NCBI GenBank assembly: GCA_934636105.1
Contig: CAKTZR010000004.1
Coordinates: forward strand, 138,943 to 202,942
DNA: 64,000 nt
Direction of reading: 5' to 3'
Source: an uncultured Clostridia bacterium
GTDB lineage: Bacteria; Bacillota; Clostridia; Christensenellales; Aristaeellaceae
A program made the translations under genes and the position numbers. Below the pieces are notes generated by a model. That model saw only the letters and a program-made list of their open reading frames with translations. It was not told where the DNA came from and ran no database searches. This document shows positions 17,101 through 24,662 of this stretch, one piece after another; position 1 is the first letter of the stretch, and each line of letters starts with the position of its first letter.

Positions 17101-17700
17101 ACGGCGGTGGAGGATTACCGCGCCTGCCGCGAACGATACGACGATCTGGCCAGCCAACGGGATGATCTGGTGAAGGCGCAGGACGACCTGCTGGGCATCA
17201 TCGATTCGCTGCAAAAGCAGATGGAAAAGCAGTTCCTGGAGAATTTCCACCTGCTCCAGCAGTATTTGAGCGAAACCTTTGTCAAGCTCTTTGGCGGCGG
17301 CAAGGCCGAGCTGCGCTTGATGGATGAAAAGGACGTGCTCGGCTGCGGCATTGAGATTGTCGCCCAGCCGCCGGGAAAGAAACTGCAGATGCTTTCGCTG
17401 CTCTCCGGCGGCGAACGCGCGCTGACGGCCATCGCGATTCTGTTCGCAATGCTGCGGCTCAAGCCCACGCCGTTCTGTTTCCTCGACGAGATTGAAGCGG
17501 CGCTGGACGATGGCAACATCTCCACCTTTGCGGATTATCTGCGCGACTTTTCAAAGGACACGCAGTTCGTCGTCGTTACCCACAGAAAGGGCACGATGGA
17601 GCGCTGCGACGGCCTTTACGGCGTGGCGATGGAGGAGAAAGGCGTTTCCAAGATGCTCAGCGTCGAGCTTAAGGACGTGAGCGCAGACGCAATGGAGTAA
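14131..17700 (+). CDS. smc: Chromosome segregation ATPase SMC
   Basis: A 1189-residue SMC protein that compacts and segregates chromosomes with ScpA/ScpB. The N-terminal head has Walker A GPNGSGKSNLSDAVRWVLGE. Two long charged coiled coils (about residues 170-500 and 660-1010) flank the hinge (about 515-650, GVRGVVASLMRVP...). The C-terminal head has signature LSLLSGGERALTAIAIL and Walker B FCFLDEIEAALDD. The start is GTG at 14131, with GAAAGGGG upstream. It lies between rnc and ftsY. Confidence 0.97.
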   Translation: MRLKRLEIYGFKSFADRTVVVFDQGITGIVGPNGSGKSNLSDAVRWVLGEQSAKALRGGKMEDVIFNGTQKRKRLGYCEVSLVFDNEDHALAVDYTEVMITRRVYRSGEGEYYINKSACRLKDIVELFRDTGVGREGYSIIGQGRIDEILSQKSEDRRGVFEEAAGIVKYRTRKEESEKRLSNMRENLSRVEDIIAELESQLEPLEKASETARRYLNLRDELRVLECSAFVLRSDRAKERIAEAEQLLTGLKEAIANEEKRADELSIQREKANESAQKHENEVTAAHDAVLELTRETEAREGELGVLRAEINRMEKDVLALSQEEDVKRARSAALDEEIAKNERDALANRTQIIDLTRQLSQKEEALQAAQEEARQAEEKLEAHKSAIIDAMNRLSDVRTSEARLSTMRRELERRGEEADAQREELAQTASRMDEQLAQAADELEQAKRGETEKTEIEQKIEQEAQETAQKIAVVQKALGDANGQKQAASSRLRVLREMERDYAGYQQAVKQVLLHARGNAGVRGVVASLMRVPKQLERAVEAVLGGALQNVVTTDEYIARDMIAYLRQNKLGRATFLPMTTISGRTLNAQERQVLTMPGCVGVASELIEFDEQYRGIVENLLGRTVVAENLDAGIEIMRRGRHAFRLVTLEGDVMHSGGSMTGGSSASRMTSLLSREREIKEHEKLLVELEEKIADYARRIERGEAVRQEIKQRRAQAFEDIRQAQIDVSIAQERVRTLTVQREEHRAQQDRCDLLQKQIAQNLEQIDSQLAGARDTQAGEQKTNEEMNKQTAALSDALYEKREALDALREETQNLRVTLAACERDANALNQDGARMRREQSAVGVQIGEAHENREALTLRHQQSTQQLARDTAQQQACAARLEAAQQDLAAKQNTRNEGQEQIRQLTQEIDNLRETLAMDMDKCHKAELVLGRTQSELEQMQQRIWDDYELTYAGAKEYLTEPFDMAGSDKRSADIRKEIRAMGPVNVTAVEDYRACRERYDDLASQRDDLVKAQDDLLGIIDSLQKQMEKQFLENFHLLQQYLSETFVKLFGGGKAELRLMDEKDVLGCGIEIVAQPPGKKLQMLSLLSGGERALTAIAILFAMLRLKPTPFCFLDEIEAALDDGNISTFADYLRDFSKDTQFVVVTHRKGTMERCDGLYGVAMEEKGVSKMLSVELKDVSADAME

Positions 17701-17894
17701 GGGGGACGTTGGGGCGCTGCCCCAAGTCCGGGAAACTCGTATAGTCGCCATTCTGGCTCCTTACGATTTCCGATTTCCGCCATGCTGAATCCCGCACAGC
17801 GGACGCATGGCTTCAATCCCCCGGCAGGAAACTGAGTTTCCTGCACCTTCCATATCGCTTCGAGAAAAAATAAAAAAGAAAGGGTCTTGTAAAG
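17701..17894. repeat. smc-ftsY intergenic region with palindromic repeat pieces
   Basis: GTTGGGGCGCTGCCCCAAG (17708-17726) is a perfect hairpin, close to copies at 19494 and 19614-19632. GGCAGGAAACTGAGTTTCCTGC (about 17822-17843) is a second palindrome, matching the GGGAACTCAGTTCCC type at 57540. No promoter or gene was seen between them. Confidence 0.6.
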
Positions 17895-18923
17895 ATGGGA
17901 TTCTTTGGATTCGGCAAAAAGAAAGAAAAAGAAGAACAGGTCGTTCAGCAGGAAGCCAGGGCGGAGCAGGAAGCCAGGGCGGAGCAGCCCGCCGAGCCTG
18001 AACAGCCCGAACAGGAAGAAAAAAAGCAGGGGCTTTTCAGCCGCCTGTGGCAGGGGCTTTCCAAAACGCGCGGCAATGTCGCCGGGCGCGTGGATGAACT
18101 GATCGAGGCGACCGAGGTCATCGACGAGGACTTTTATGAGGATTTGGTGGATATCCTCATCATGAGCGACATGGGCGTGCGCACCAGCGACAAGGTGATT
18201 CAGGAGCTGAAGGCGCGCGTGGAGCGCGAGAAGATTACCGACGCGAAAAAGGCGCGCGAAATTCTCAAAAACATCCTCAAGGAAATGATGAACATGCCGC
18301 GCAAGCCGCTCAAGTGGCCGATGGTGATGCTGGTGGTCGGCGTGAACGGCGTGGGCAAGACGACGACCATCGGCAAGCTGGCGATGCGCTTCAAGGATGC
18401 ACGTCACAGCGTGGTGCTGGCAGCGGCGGATACCTTCCGCGCGGCGGCGGGCGATCAGCTGCAAATCTGGGCGGATCGCGCGCAGGTGCCGATTGTCCGC
18501 CATGCCGAGGGCGCAGACCCGGCGGCGGTGGTGTTCGACGGCATTCAGAAAGCGAAGGCCAGCGAAGCCGACCTGCTGATCGTCGATACCGCGGGACGGC
18601 TGCACAACAAGAAGAACCTGATGGAGGAGCTGCGCAAGATTTCCCGCGTCATCACGCGCGAATATGAGGAAGCCGAGGTGCGCACGCTGCTGGTGATCGA
18701 TGCGACGACGGGCCAGAACGGTTTGCAGCAGGCGCGCGAGTTCTCCGAAGTGGCGGACGTTTCCGGCATTGTGCTGACCAAGCTGGACGGCACGGCCAAG
18801 GGCGGCATTGCGGTCGCGATTATGGATGAGCTCAAGCTGCCGGTGCTTTACATCGGCGTGGGCGAGGGCATCGAAGATTTGCAGGCGTTCGACGCGAACG
18901 CGTTTGTGGACGCGATTTTCTAA
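17895..18923 (+). CDS. ftsY: Signal recognition particle receptor FtsY
   Basis: The SRP receptor GTPase that docks ribosome-SRP complexes at the membrane. The 342 residues begin with an acidic Gln/Glu-rich segment containing an exact 18-nt tandem duplication (17949-17984, coding QEARAE twice), then the NG domain: GVNGVGKTTTIGKLA (G1), DTFRAAAGDQLQIWA, DTAGRLHNKKNLMEEL (G3) and TKLDGTAKGG (G4). The length is normal for a Firmicute FtsY. It follows smc after a 194-nt repeat-bearing gap. Confidence 0.96.
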   Translation: MGFFGFGKKKEKEEQVVQQEARAEQEARAEQPAEPEQPEQEEKKQGLFSRLWQGLSKTRGNVAGRVDELIEATEVIDEDFYEDLVDILIMSDMGVRTSDKVIQELKARVEREKITDAKKAREILKNILKEMMNMPRKPLKWPMVMLVVGVNGVGKTTTIGKLAMRFKDARHSVVLAAADTFRAAAGDQLQIWADRAQVPIVRHAEGADPAAVVFDGIQKAKASEADLLIVDTAGRLHNKKNLMEELRKISRVITREYEEAEVRTLLVIDATTGQNGLQQAREFSEVADVSGIVLTKLDGTAKGGIAVAIMDELKLPVLYIGVGEGIEDLQAFDANAFVDAIF

Positions 18924-18944
18924 CGGAGACAGGGAGGTGCCGCC

Positions 18945-19475
18945 ATGCGGATTCTCAAACGGCTGCTGGATTTCATCGCATCGCGGATGCTCATCATCAC
19001 GGTGGTCTGCGCGCTGCTGATTATTTCGTTTTATCTGGCGATGAATACGGCGAACATCTGGGTGCTGATTGACGACGGTTTGGATGCGCGCGCGGGCGTG
19101 GTGCTCATGGGCGAGGACGCCAGCAAGCTGACCAGCTATTTCAAGCCGGAGTTTATCGCGCAGGACCCGGTTTTGCAGGTGGGTCTCAGCGACACGTCGC
19201 CTTATCGCGATTATGAGATCCGCGGGTACGACCATCGGGTGAAGATGGTTTCCGTCTGGTCGTGGCCTTGGGAGAATGTGGCGCGCGCCGAGGTGATCGA
19301 GAGCATCCCGGCTATTGACGGCACGATTCGTTCCTCCAAGCGGGAAGCGGCGCTGGCCGAGGGCGGCGAGGAGCGGCTTTCCCCGCCTGCGTGGACGAGT
19401 TCGCGCTACCGCGTGACGCTGGTGCGCACGGCGGGCAAGTGGCTGATTTCCAACCTACAACTGATTGCAGAGTGA
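18945..19475 (+). CDS. Membrane-anchored protein of unknown function
   Basis: I do not recognise a named family. The 176 residues have one N-terminal membrane helix (about residues 15-34, MLIITVVCALLIISFYLAM) and a soluble domain outside or at the membrane face. The end, SSRYRVTLVRTAGKWLISNLQLI, looks like the last strands of an NTF2-like or secreted cone-shaped fold, but this is a guess. The gene starts 21 nt after ftsY with GGGAGGTG upstream, so it is probably co-transcribed with ftsY. Trp-rich SVWSWPWENVAR in the middle is distinctive. Confidence 0.75.
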   Translation: MRILKRLLDFIASRMLIITVVCALLIISFYLAMNTANIWVLIDDGLDARAGVVLMGEDASKLTSYFKPEFIAQDPVLQVGLSDTSPYRDYEIRGYDHRVKMVSVWSWPWENVARAEVIESIPAIDGTIRSSKREAALAEGGEERLSPPAWTSSRYRVTLVRTAGKWLISNLQLIAE

Positions 19476-19493
19476 CGAGAGGACATGGGTGAC

Positions 19494-19632
19494 GTTGGGG
19501 CTCTGCCCCAAGCCCTGCCAGAAACCTGAGGTTTCTGGACTTCCCTCCTTTCGCTTCGCGGTATACCGCGAAGCGGTAGCGGAAGGTGTCGGGAACTCAG
19601 TTCCTGACCGGGGTTTGGGGCAGAGCCCCAAC
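19494..19632. repeat. Large composite palindromic repeat upstream of dus
   Basis: The ends are inverted copies of one another: GTTGGGGCTCTGCCCCAA (19494-19511) and TTGGGGCAGAGCCCCAAC (19615-19632). Inside are three hairpins: CCAGAAACCTGAGGTTTCTGG, a GAAGCGAAAGG-type arm around CCGCGGTATACCGCGG-like sequence, and GGAACTCAGTTCC. The right half matches 57525-57576 nearly base for base. No coding frame is credible in it. Confidence 0.75.
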
Positions 19633-19651
19633 CGTTCCCCCTGAGGTAACA

Positions 19652-20626
19652 ATGAACTTTGATTTTTTGAAGCGGGGCGCGGTGCTGGCCCCGATGGCCG
19701 GCGTGACCGATATGCCCTTCCGCGTCATCTGCCATGAAATGGGCTGCGCGATGGCAGTCAGCGAAATGGTCAGCGCCAAGGGATATCTCCTCGCGCCGAA
19801 GGATAACCGCGCGACCAAAGAGCTGCTCAGCGTCGATGACAGTGAGCGCGGCGCAGTGGCCTTGCAGATTTTCGGCCATGAGCCGGAAATCATGGCGCGC
19901 GCGGCGGAAGAATTGACGCGCGACGGGCGGTATGCGCTGCTGGATATCAACATGGGCTGTCCTGTGCCCAAGATCGTCGGCAACGGCGAAGGAAGCGCGC
20001 TGATGAAAGACCCTGTGCGCGCGGCCGAGATCGTCGCGGCGGTCGCAAAAGCGTCTCATGTGCCGGTGACGGTCAAAATGCGGCTTGGCTTTGAAGCAGG
20101 CAGCGAAACGTATCTGCTGCTGGGGCAGCTCGTACAGGAGAGCGGCGCACAGATGATTACGCTGCACGCGCGCACGAGAAGTCAGTTTTATGAAGGACAC
20201 GCCGATTGGAGCGCCATTGCCAAGCTCAAGCGGCGCGTGACCATCCCCGTTGTCGGCAACGGCGACGTGACCTGCTGGCAGGATGCGCTGCGCATGCTGG
20301 AGGAAACGGGCTGCGACGGCGTGGCAGTCGGTCGCGCGGCGCAGGGCAACCCATGGATTTTCAGCCAGATTCGCGACGCGATGGCGGGAAAAACCGTTGC
20401 CGAGCCGACAAATGAAGAAAAGCTCGACGTGCTCACGCGCCATCTTCACGCGCTCGCCCGGCTCAAAGGGGAAAATGTCGCCGTGCGTGAAATGCGGCGG
20501 CACATCGTCTGCTATGTGCGCGGCTTGCGCGACGCGGCAAGGCTGCGCGTGAAGGTCAACGCGATTACGGAGATCGGCGAAATGGAAAGCGCGCTGAAAG
20601 CGTTTATGCTGGAAGGAACCATATAG
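19652..20626 (+). CDS. dus: tRNA-dihydrouridine synthase
   Basis: FMN-dependent reduction of uridines in the tRNA D-loop. The 324 residues form a TIM barrel opening AVLAPMAGVTDMPFR, with the active-site loop DINMGCPVPKIVGNGEGSAL (catalytic Cys), VTVKMRLGF, HARTRSQFYEG and VGRAAQGNPWIF. The order and length match the DusB type. The ATG at 19652 is chosen because the family start lies just before FDFLKRGAVLAPMAG; the ribosome site (TGAGG) is weak and placed right after the palindromic repeat. Confidence 0.94.
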   Translation: MNFDFLKRGAVLAPMAGVTDMPFRVICHEMGCAMAVSEMVSAKGYLLAPKDNRATKELLSVDDSERGAVALQIFGHEPEIMARAAEELTRDGRYALLDINMGCPVPKIVGNGEGSALMKDPVRAAEIVAAVAKASHVPVTVKMRLGFEAGSETYLLLGQLVQESGAQMITLHARTRSQFYEGHADWSAIAKLKRRVTIPVVGNGDVTCWQDALRMLEETGCDGVAVGRAAQGNPWIFSQIRDAMAGKTVAEPTNEEKLDVLTRHLHALARLKGENVAVREMRRHIVCYVRGLRDAARLRVKVNAITEIGEMESALKAFMLEGTI

Positions 20627-20664
20627 CAAAATCCCGAACGATGCAAACCGTTCGGGATTTTGCT
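20625..20664. terminator. Bidirectional terminator between dus and the SdpI-like gene
   Basis: A perfect 16-bp stem, AGCAAAATCCCGAACG (20625-20640) with its inverse (20649-20664), and an 8-nt loop. Confidence 0.85.
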
Positions 20665-20694
20665 TATGGAGAAAGGAATGAAGAAAAAGGCGAA

Positions 20695-21069
20695 TCAGGC
20701 GGCCGCCTTGGGCGCAAAGCGCTTGCGGAGGCTGGTTTCCACCGACGCGATGAGCGCGATCACCGCGACGACCTCGAACAGGCCGATGGCGGCGGTGAAC
20801 ACATACAAGCTGGCGATGGTCTCGGTCGGCGCGGACTTGATGAGCATCAGCGCGGCGACGCCCATCACAAGGCCGCCGATGATGTAGCGTTTGCTGCACA
20901 GCTTTTGCGCGTAATCCCACGCTTCCTGAGAAGCCATGGAAAGCTGGGAACGGTAGCCGCGGCCCGCGCCGAGCTCCGCGCATTTCTTGATGCGCAGAAT
21001 GCCCGCTTCCACGGTCAGATAAGGCGCAACCATCAGCAGGAACAGACAGAGAATCCAAGTAGCAAGCAT
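20695..21069 (-). CDS. SdpI-like small membrane protein
   Basis: A 124-residue integral membrane protein with about three helices (residues 1-22, 60-80, 88-110). Between helix one and two is GYRSQLSMASQEAWDYAQKL, which recalls the SdpI/YfhL signature (GYRT-x-S-M...W-x-x-A). In Bacillus, SdpI gives immunity to the SdpC toxin and signals to a repressor. No SdpC-like toxin or ArsR repressor is adjacent, so immunity is only a family-based guess. The ATG at 21069 follows AAGGAG; the upstream TTG would overlap that site. Confidence 0.65.
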   Translation of the reverse strand: MLATWILCLFLLMVAPYLTVEAGILRIKKCAELGAGRGYRSQLSMASQEAWDYAQKLCSKRYIIGGLVMGVAALMLIKSAPTETIASLYVFTAAIGLFEVVAVIALIASVETSLRKRFAPKAAA

Positions 21070-21107
21070 GAAATCGATCTCCTTTATCAAACAAATCTGA
21101 TGGATAT

Positions 21108-21136
21108 ATTATCGCGTGAATGGGAAAAATCGTCAA
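21108..21136 (-). promoter_or_regulatory. Promoter of the SdpI-like gene
   Basis: Minus strand: TTGACG (21131-21136), 17-nt spacer, GATAAT (21108-21113), 38 nt upstream of the ATG. Confidence 0.6.
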
Positions 21137-21169
21137 GACGGCACACTGTCAAGAACTCATAAAGAACAC

Positions 21170-21197
21170 TAGACAGGTGTTAACAGCTGTTTATAAA
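21170..21197 (+). promoter_or_regulatory. Flavodiiron gene promoter with an 18-nt palindromic operator candidate
   Basis: TAGACA (21170-21175) and TATAAA (21192-21197) are spaced 16 nt. The palindrome ACAGGTGTTAACAGCTGT (21173-21190, one mismatched pair) fills the spacer, so a bound regulator would block RNA polymerase. The binding protein is unknown; the core TGTTAACA resembles half-sites used by redox regulators, but the spacing is not that of Rex. Confidence 0.5.
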
Positions 21198-21297
21198 GAG
21201 AATTTAACGGATGAAAGGCAGGATTTTACCCGTTTATGGCGTATATAGGGATATCATCAAAAAGCCATACTGGAAAAGAGAAAGGATGATTGATACA

Positions 21298-22464
21298 ATG
21301 TTTATGGATAAAATGGCGCCGGGCATTCTCCGCTTGAGCGTGATGGATCATGATATCGACCTGTTTGAAGGACAGTATCCCGTGCCGAACGGCGTGAGCT
21401 ACAACAGCTATCTGATTGAAGATGAGAAACTCTGCCTGCTGGATACGGTGGATGCGCGCAAACAGGCGGAGTGGCTGGCCGGGCTGGAGGAGACGCTGGC
21501 CGGGCGAAAGCTTAACTATCTGGTGATTTCGCACATGGAGCCGGATCACGCCGGATCGATTGCGGCGCTCTGCGCGCGTCAGCCGCAGGTGAAACTGGTC
21601 GCCAATGCCAAAACGTTTGGGATGCTCGATCAATTCACGGGCGATCATCCGCTGACGCAGGAGCGCGTCACCGTCGGCGAGGGCGGCACGCTGGCGCTGG
21701 GCAGCCATGCGCTGCATTTCGTTCTTGCGCCGATGGTGCATTGGCCGGAGGTCATGGTCGCCTATGAGGACAGCCAGAAGGTGCTGTTCTCGGCGGACGG
21801 CTTCGGCAACTTCGGCCCGCTGACGTACACCGACGCATGGGCGGACGAAGCGCGGCGCTATTACTGCAACATCGTCGGTAAATATGGCGCGCAGGTGCAG
21901 GGCCTTCTCAAAAAGGCCGCTGCGCTGGACATTCAGACAGTCTGCCCGCTGCATGGTCCGCAGCTGACCGGGGACGCGCTGACCCGCGCGTTGGCGCTTT
22001 ACAGCCTGTGGGCAGCCTGGAAGCCGGAGGAAAGCGGCGTGCTGGTCGCCTACGCGGGCTTCCATGGTCATACCGCCGAAGCAGCCGAGTTTCTGGCCGA
22101 AAAGCTGCACGCGCAGGGCGAAACGGTTGAGGTCATCGATCTGAACCGCGTCCACAAGAGTTACGCCGTCGCCAGCGCGTTCAAATTCGACCGCATGGCG
22201 CTGTGCGCGGCGACGTATGACGGCGCGTATGCCCCGGCGATGGAGGCGTTCCTCTCTGCGCTCAAGCTCAAGGGCTTGCAGGGGCGCAGGGTCGCGCTTG
22301 TTGAAAACGGCACGTGGGCCCCGATGGCCGCCAAGCAGATGCGCGCGGCGCTGGAAACGATGAAGAATATGCAGGTGCTTGAACAGCAGGTGACGATCCG
22401 CTCGGCGATGAATGCGAAGAATCGCGGGGAGCTTGAGGAGCTGGCGAAACTGCTTGTTCGGTAA
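21298..22464 (+). CDS. Flavodiiron protein (A-type flavoprotein, O2/NO reductase)
   Basis: Reduces oxygen or nitric oxide to protect an anaerobe. The 388 residues comprise a beta-lactamase-like diiron domain (about 1-250) and a flavodoxin domain (about 255-388). Iron ligands are visible in HMEPDH (His79, Glu81, Asp83, His84), MVHWPEV, FSADGFG and CPLHGPQ. The flavodoxin part starts VLVAYAGFHGHTAEAAEFLA, the FMN phosphate loop. No rubredoxin domain is fused. The ATG at 21298 was chosen by distance from AAAGGA; 21286 and 21304 are possible. The promoter carries a palindrome, so induced expression is likely. Confidence 0.92.
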   Translation: MFMDKMAPGILRLSVMDHDIDLFEGQYPVPNGVSYNSYLIEDEKLCLLDTVDARKQAEWLAGLEETLAGRKLNYLVISHMEPDHAGSIAALCARQPQVKLVANAKTFGMLDQFTGDHPLTQERVTVGEGGTLALGSHALHFVLAPMVHWPEVMVAYEDSQKVLFSADGFGNFGPLTYTDAWADEARRYYCNIVGKYGAQVQGLLKKAAALDIQTVCPLHGPQLTGDALTRALALYSLWAAWKPEESGVLVAYAGFHGHTAEAAEFLAEKLHAQGETVEVIDLNRVHKSYAVASAFKFDRMALCAATYDGAYAPAMEAFLSALKLKGLQGRRVALVENGTWAPMAAKQMRAALETMKNMQVLEQQVTIRSAMNAKNRGELEELAKLLVR

Positions 22465-22471
22465 AGACATG

Positions 22472-22498
22472 AAAAAGACGCGCATCGCGCGTCTTTTT
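22472..22498. terminator. Bidirectional terminator after the flavodiiron gene
   Basis: A perfect 12-bp stem AAAAAGACGCGC with a 3-nt loop and T-run, shared by the convergent TauE-like gene. Confidence 0.88.
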
Positions 22499-22503
22499 TG
22501 GGC

Positions 22504-23271
22504 TTAATGCAGCGCGGCCGCCGCGATGTTCAGCAGCGACGTGAACAGGCTCAATCGAAGGAGAATCATGCTCAGGTTGTTTCGTCTCCGCTGAATCGCA
22601 GGCCAAAGCGCCAGCAGCGCCCCGATAATCGCGCCGGGAAGCAACCAGAGCAGCACGTTGGCATCCGGCAGAACCAGCCGCTGACGAATCAGCAGAACGA
22701 TCAGCTTGCCGACCATCGCAAAGAGCGAAACCGTCAGCGCGGCAAACGCGCCCTCGTCGCCGTCTGCCTCGAATAGGAAGAAATAGAGCGTCAGGGTCAG
22801 TGGTTCCGCACCGAAAGAGAGGAACGAACCGAGCAACCCGACCAGCAGCGCGACGGGAAAACTGAACAGCCGCGACAGATTCATCGGCGCAATCGTGTGA
22901 TTCAGCGGGCCGAAATAGAGCGACGGCAGCGCAATCAGCGTGAACAGCAGCGCGTTTTGCAGCAGCATGGCCGATTCCCGCGTAACCATCGTGAAAAAGC
23001 GCGCGCCCGCCAGATCGCCCAGCAGGCCGCCCAGCGCCGCGCCGACCGCCAGCAGCAGCAGCTCGTCCGGGTGCAGAGGAAGGGCGTGATTGAGCGCGAA
23101 AAAGGCCGCCACCAACGCCGCGCAGAGCGTCGCCATCGTGCAAAGCGCCGCGATGGAGGCGGGGGCCAGCGGCGAAACCGCATCCAGCAGGGGGCGGAGC
23201 AGCGTCGTCGGCCCGATGCCGGAGAGCAGCCCGAAAAAAGCGCTTACGCCGCTTAAAATCAGATAAATCAT
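22504..23271 (-). CDS. TauE/SafE-like membrane permease
   Basis: A 255-residue integral membrane protein with about eight hydrophobic helices in two similar halves, each starting with a Gly-rich helix (SGVSAFFGLLSGIGPTTLLR; VALLVGLLGSFLSFGAEPL). This layout fits the TauE/SafE family of sulfite or organosulfonate exporters, though the substrate is often unknown and the match is only moderate. Its ATG region overlaps the end of the enolase gene by 4 nt on the same strand, so the two are co-transcribed. Confidence 0.68.
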   Translation of the reverse strand: MIYLILSGVSAFFGLLSGIGPTTLLRPLLDAVSPLAPASIAALCTMATLCAALVAAFFALNHALPLHPDELLLLAVGAALGGLLGDLAGARFFTMVTRESAMLLQNALLFTLIALPSLYFGPLNHTIAPMNLSRLFSFPVALLVGLLGSFLSFGAEPLTLTLYFFLFEADGDEGAFAALTVSLFAMVGKLIVLLIRQRLVLPDANVLLWLLPGAIIGALLALWPAIQRRRNNLSMILLRLSLFTSLLNIAAAALH

Positions 23272-24542
23272 AGGCGGAGTTCGTCCAGCTTGGCCGCGCC
23301 GCCCAGCGCATCCTCGATGCGCAGCAGGCGGTTATATTTGCTCACGCGCTCGCTTCGACAGGGCGCGCCCGTTTTAATCTGCCCTGCACCGAGGGCCACG
23401 GCGAGATCGGCGATGGTCGTATCCTCCGTCTCGCCCGAACGATGGGACATGATGGTGCGGTAGCCGCTTCGATGCGCCAGCGAAAGCGCCTGCATGGTCT
23501 CTGTCAGCGTGCCGATCTGGTTCGGTTTGAGCAGAATCGCGTTTGCACAGCCCATCAGAATGCCGCGCTGCAAGCGCTCGGTGTTTGTCACAAAGAGATC
23601 ATCGCCGACCAGCTGACAGCGGCTTCCCAGCTCGCGCGTCAGCGCCTGCCACGCGGGCCAATCCTCCTCGCCCAGCGGGTCTTCGATGGAGCGGATGGGG
23701 TATTGCTCGCACAGGCCGCGCCAATGTTCGGTCAGCTCGTGCGCGGTGAATGTGCGGCCGGATTTGGGCTGCACATAGCGCCCCTTCTGCTCCCATTCGC
23801 TGGCCGCCGCGTCGAGCGCGAGGGCGATATCCGTGCCAGCCGTGTAGCCCGCGCGGGCAATCGCATCGAGAATCAGATCGAGCGCCTGCTTTTCTTCGGA
23901 GAGATCCGGTGCAAAGCCGCCCTCGTCGCCTACGCCGGTGGAGAGTCCCTTCTTTTTGAGCAGTGCCGCCAGCGCGTGATAAACCTCTGCGCCCATTTGC
24001 AGCGCCGCGCGGAAATCCTTCGCGCCGACGGGGACGATCATGAATTCCTGTACGTCCAGCCCGTTGCCCGCATGCACGCCGCCGTTCAGAATGTTCATCA
24101 TCGGCATGGGCATAAGATGCGCCTGCGTGCCGCCCAGAAAGCGGAAAAGCGCCATGTTCTGTGCGCAGGCCGCCGCCTTGGCGCACGCCATCGACACGGC
24201 CAGCGTCGCGTTTGCGCCGAGCACGGCCTTGTTTTTCGTGCCGTCCAAGGTGATGAGCGCCTGATCGACGGCGAACAGGTTGCCTGCGTCCATGCCGCGA
24301 AGCGCCTTGCAGATTGCGCCGGAGATGTTTTTGCAGGCTTGTAGTACGCCCTTGCCGCCGTAAACCTGCATGTCGCCGTCGCGCAGTTCCAGCGCTTCAT
24401 ATTTGCCCGTGGATGCGCCGCTGGGGGAGATGGCCGTGCAGACCACGCCGCCGGAGAGCTGCACCTCCGCTTCGACAGTCGGGTTTCCGCGCGAATCGAG
24501 CACCTGCCGCCCGAGGACGCTGACGATTTCCGTTTTGCTCAT
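23268..24542 (-). CDS. eno: Enolase
   Basis: Interconverts 2-phosphoglycerate and phosphoenolpyruvate in glycolysis. The 424 residues have the N-terminal domain VLGRQVLDSRGNPTVEAEV and SGASTGKYEALELRDGD, then the barrel with GVGDEGGFAPDL, SIEDPLGEEDW, LVGDDLFVTNTERL, ILLKPNQIGTLTET and the signature MSHRSGETEDTTIADLAV. All catalytic regions are intact. The end overlaps the TauE-like gene. A -10 candidate (TATAAT, minus strand 24593-24598) lies just behind the terminator of the upstream SH3 gene; no good -35 was seen. Confidence 0.97.
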   Translation of the reverse strand: MSKTEIVSVLGRQVLDSRGNPTVEAEVQLSGGVVCTAISPSGASTGKYEALELRDGDMQVYGGKGVLQACKNISGAICKALRGMDAGNLFAVDQALITLDGTKNKAVLGANATLAVSMACAKAAACAQNMALFRFLGGTQAHLMPMPMMNILNGGVHAGNGLDVQEFMIVPVGAKDFRAALQMGAEVYHALAALLKKKGLSTGVGDEGGFAPDLSEEKQALDLILDAIARAGYTAGTDIALALDAAASEWEQKGRYVQPKSGRTFTAHELTEHWRGLCEQYPIRSIEDPLGEEDWPAWQALTRELGSRCQLVGDDLFVTNTERLQRGILMGCANAILLKPNQIGTLTETMQALSLAHRSGYRTIMSHRSGETEDTTIADLAVALGAGQIKTGAPCRSERVSKYNRLLRIEDALGGAAKLDELRL

Positions 24543-24608
24543 GATGATGCCTCCCGATACGCTTTTGACTTAGCTTGAGCAGCGAAAGGAAAATTATACG
24601 CGGCAGCC

Positions 24609-24642
24609 AAAAAGGCGCCTGCCGATGAAGCAGACGCCTTTT
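24609..24642 (-). terminator. Terminator of the SH3-domain gene
   Basis: AAAAGGCGcCTGC and GCAGaCGCCTTTT pair across a short loop. On the minus strand this hairpin follows the SH3 gene stop (24663) and ends in a T-run. Confidence 0.75.
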
Positions 24643-24662
24643 GAGGGAGGAGAGGGAGAGAA

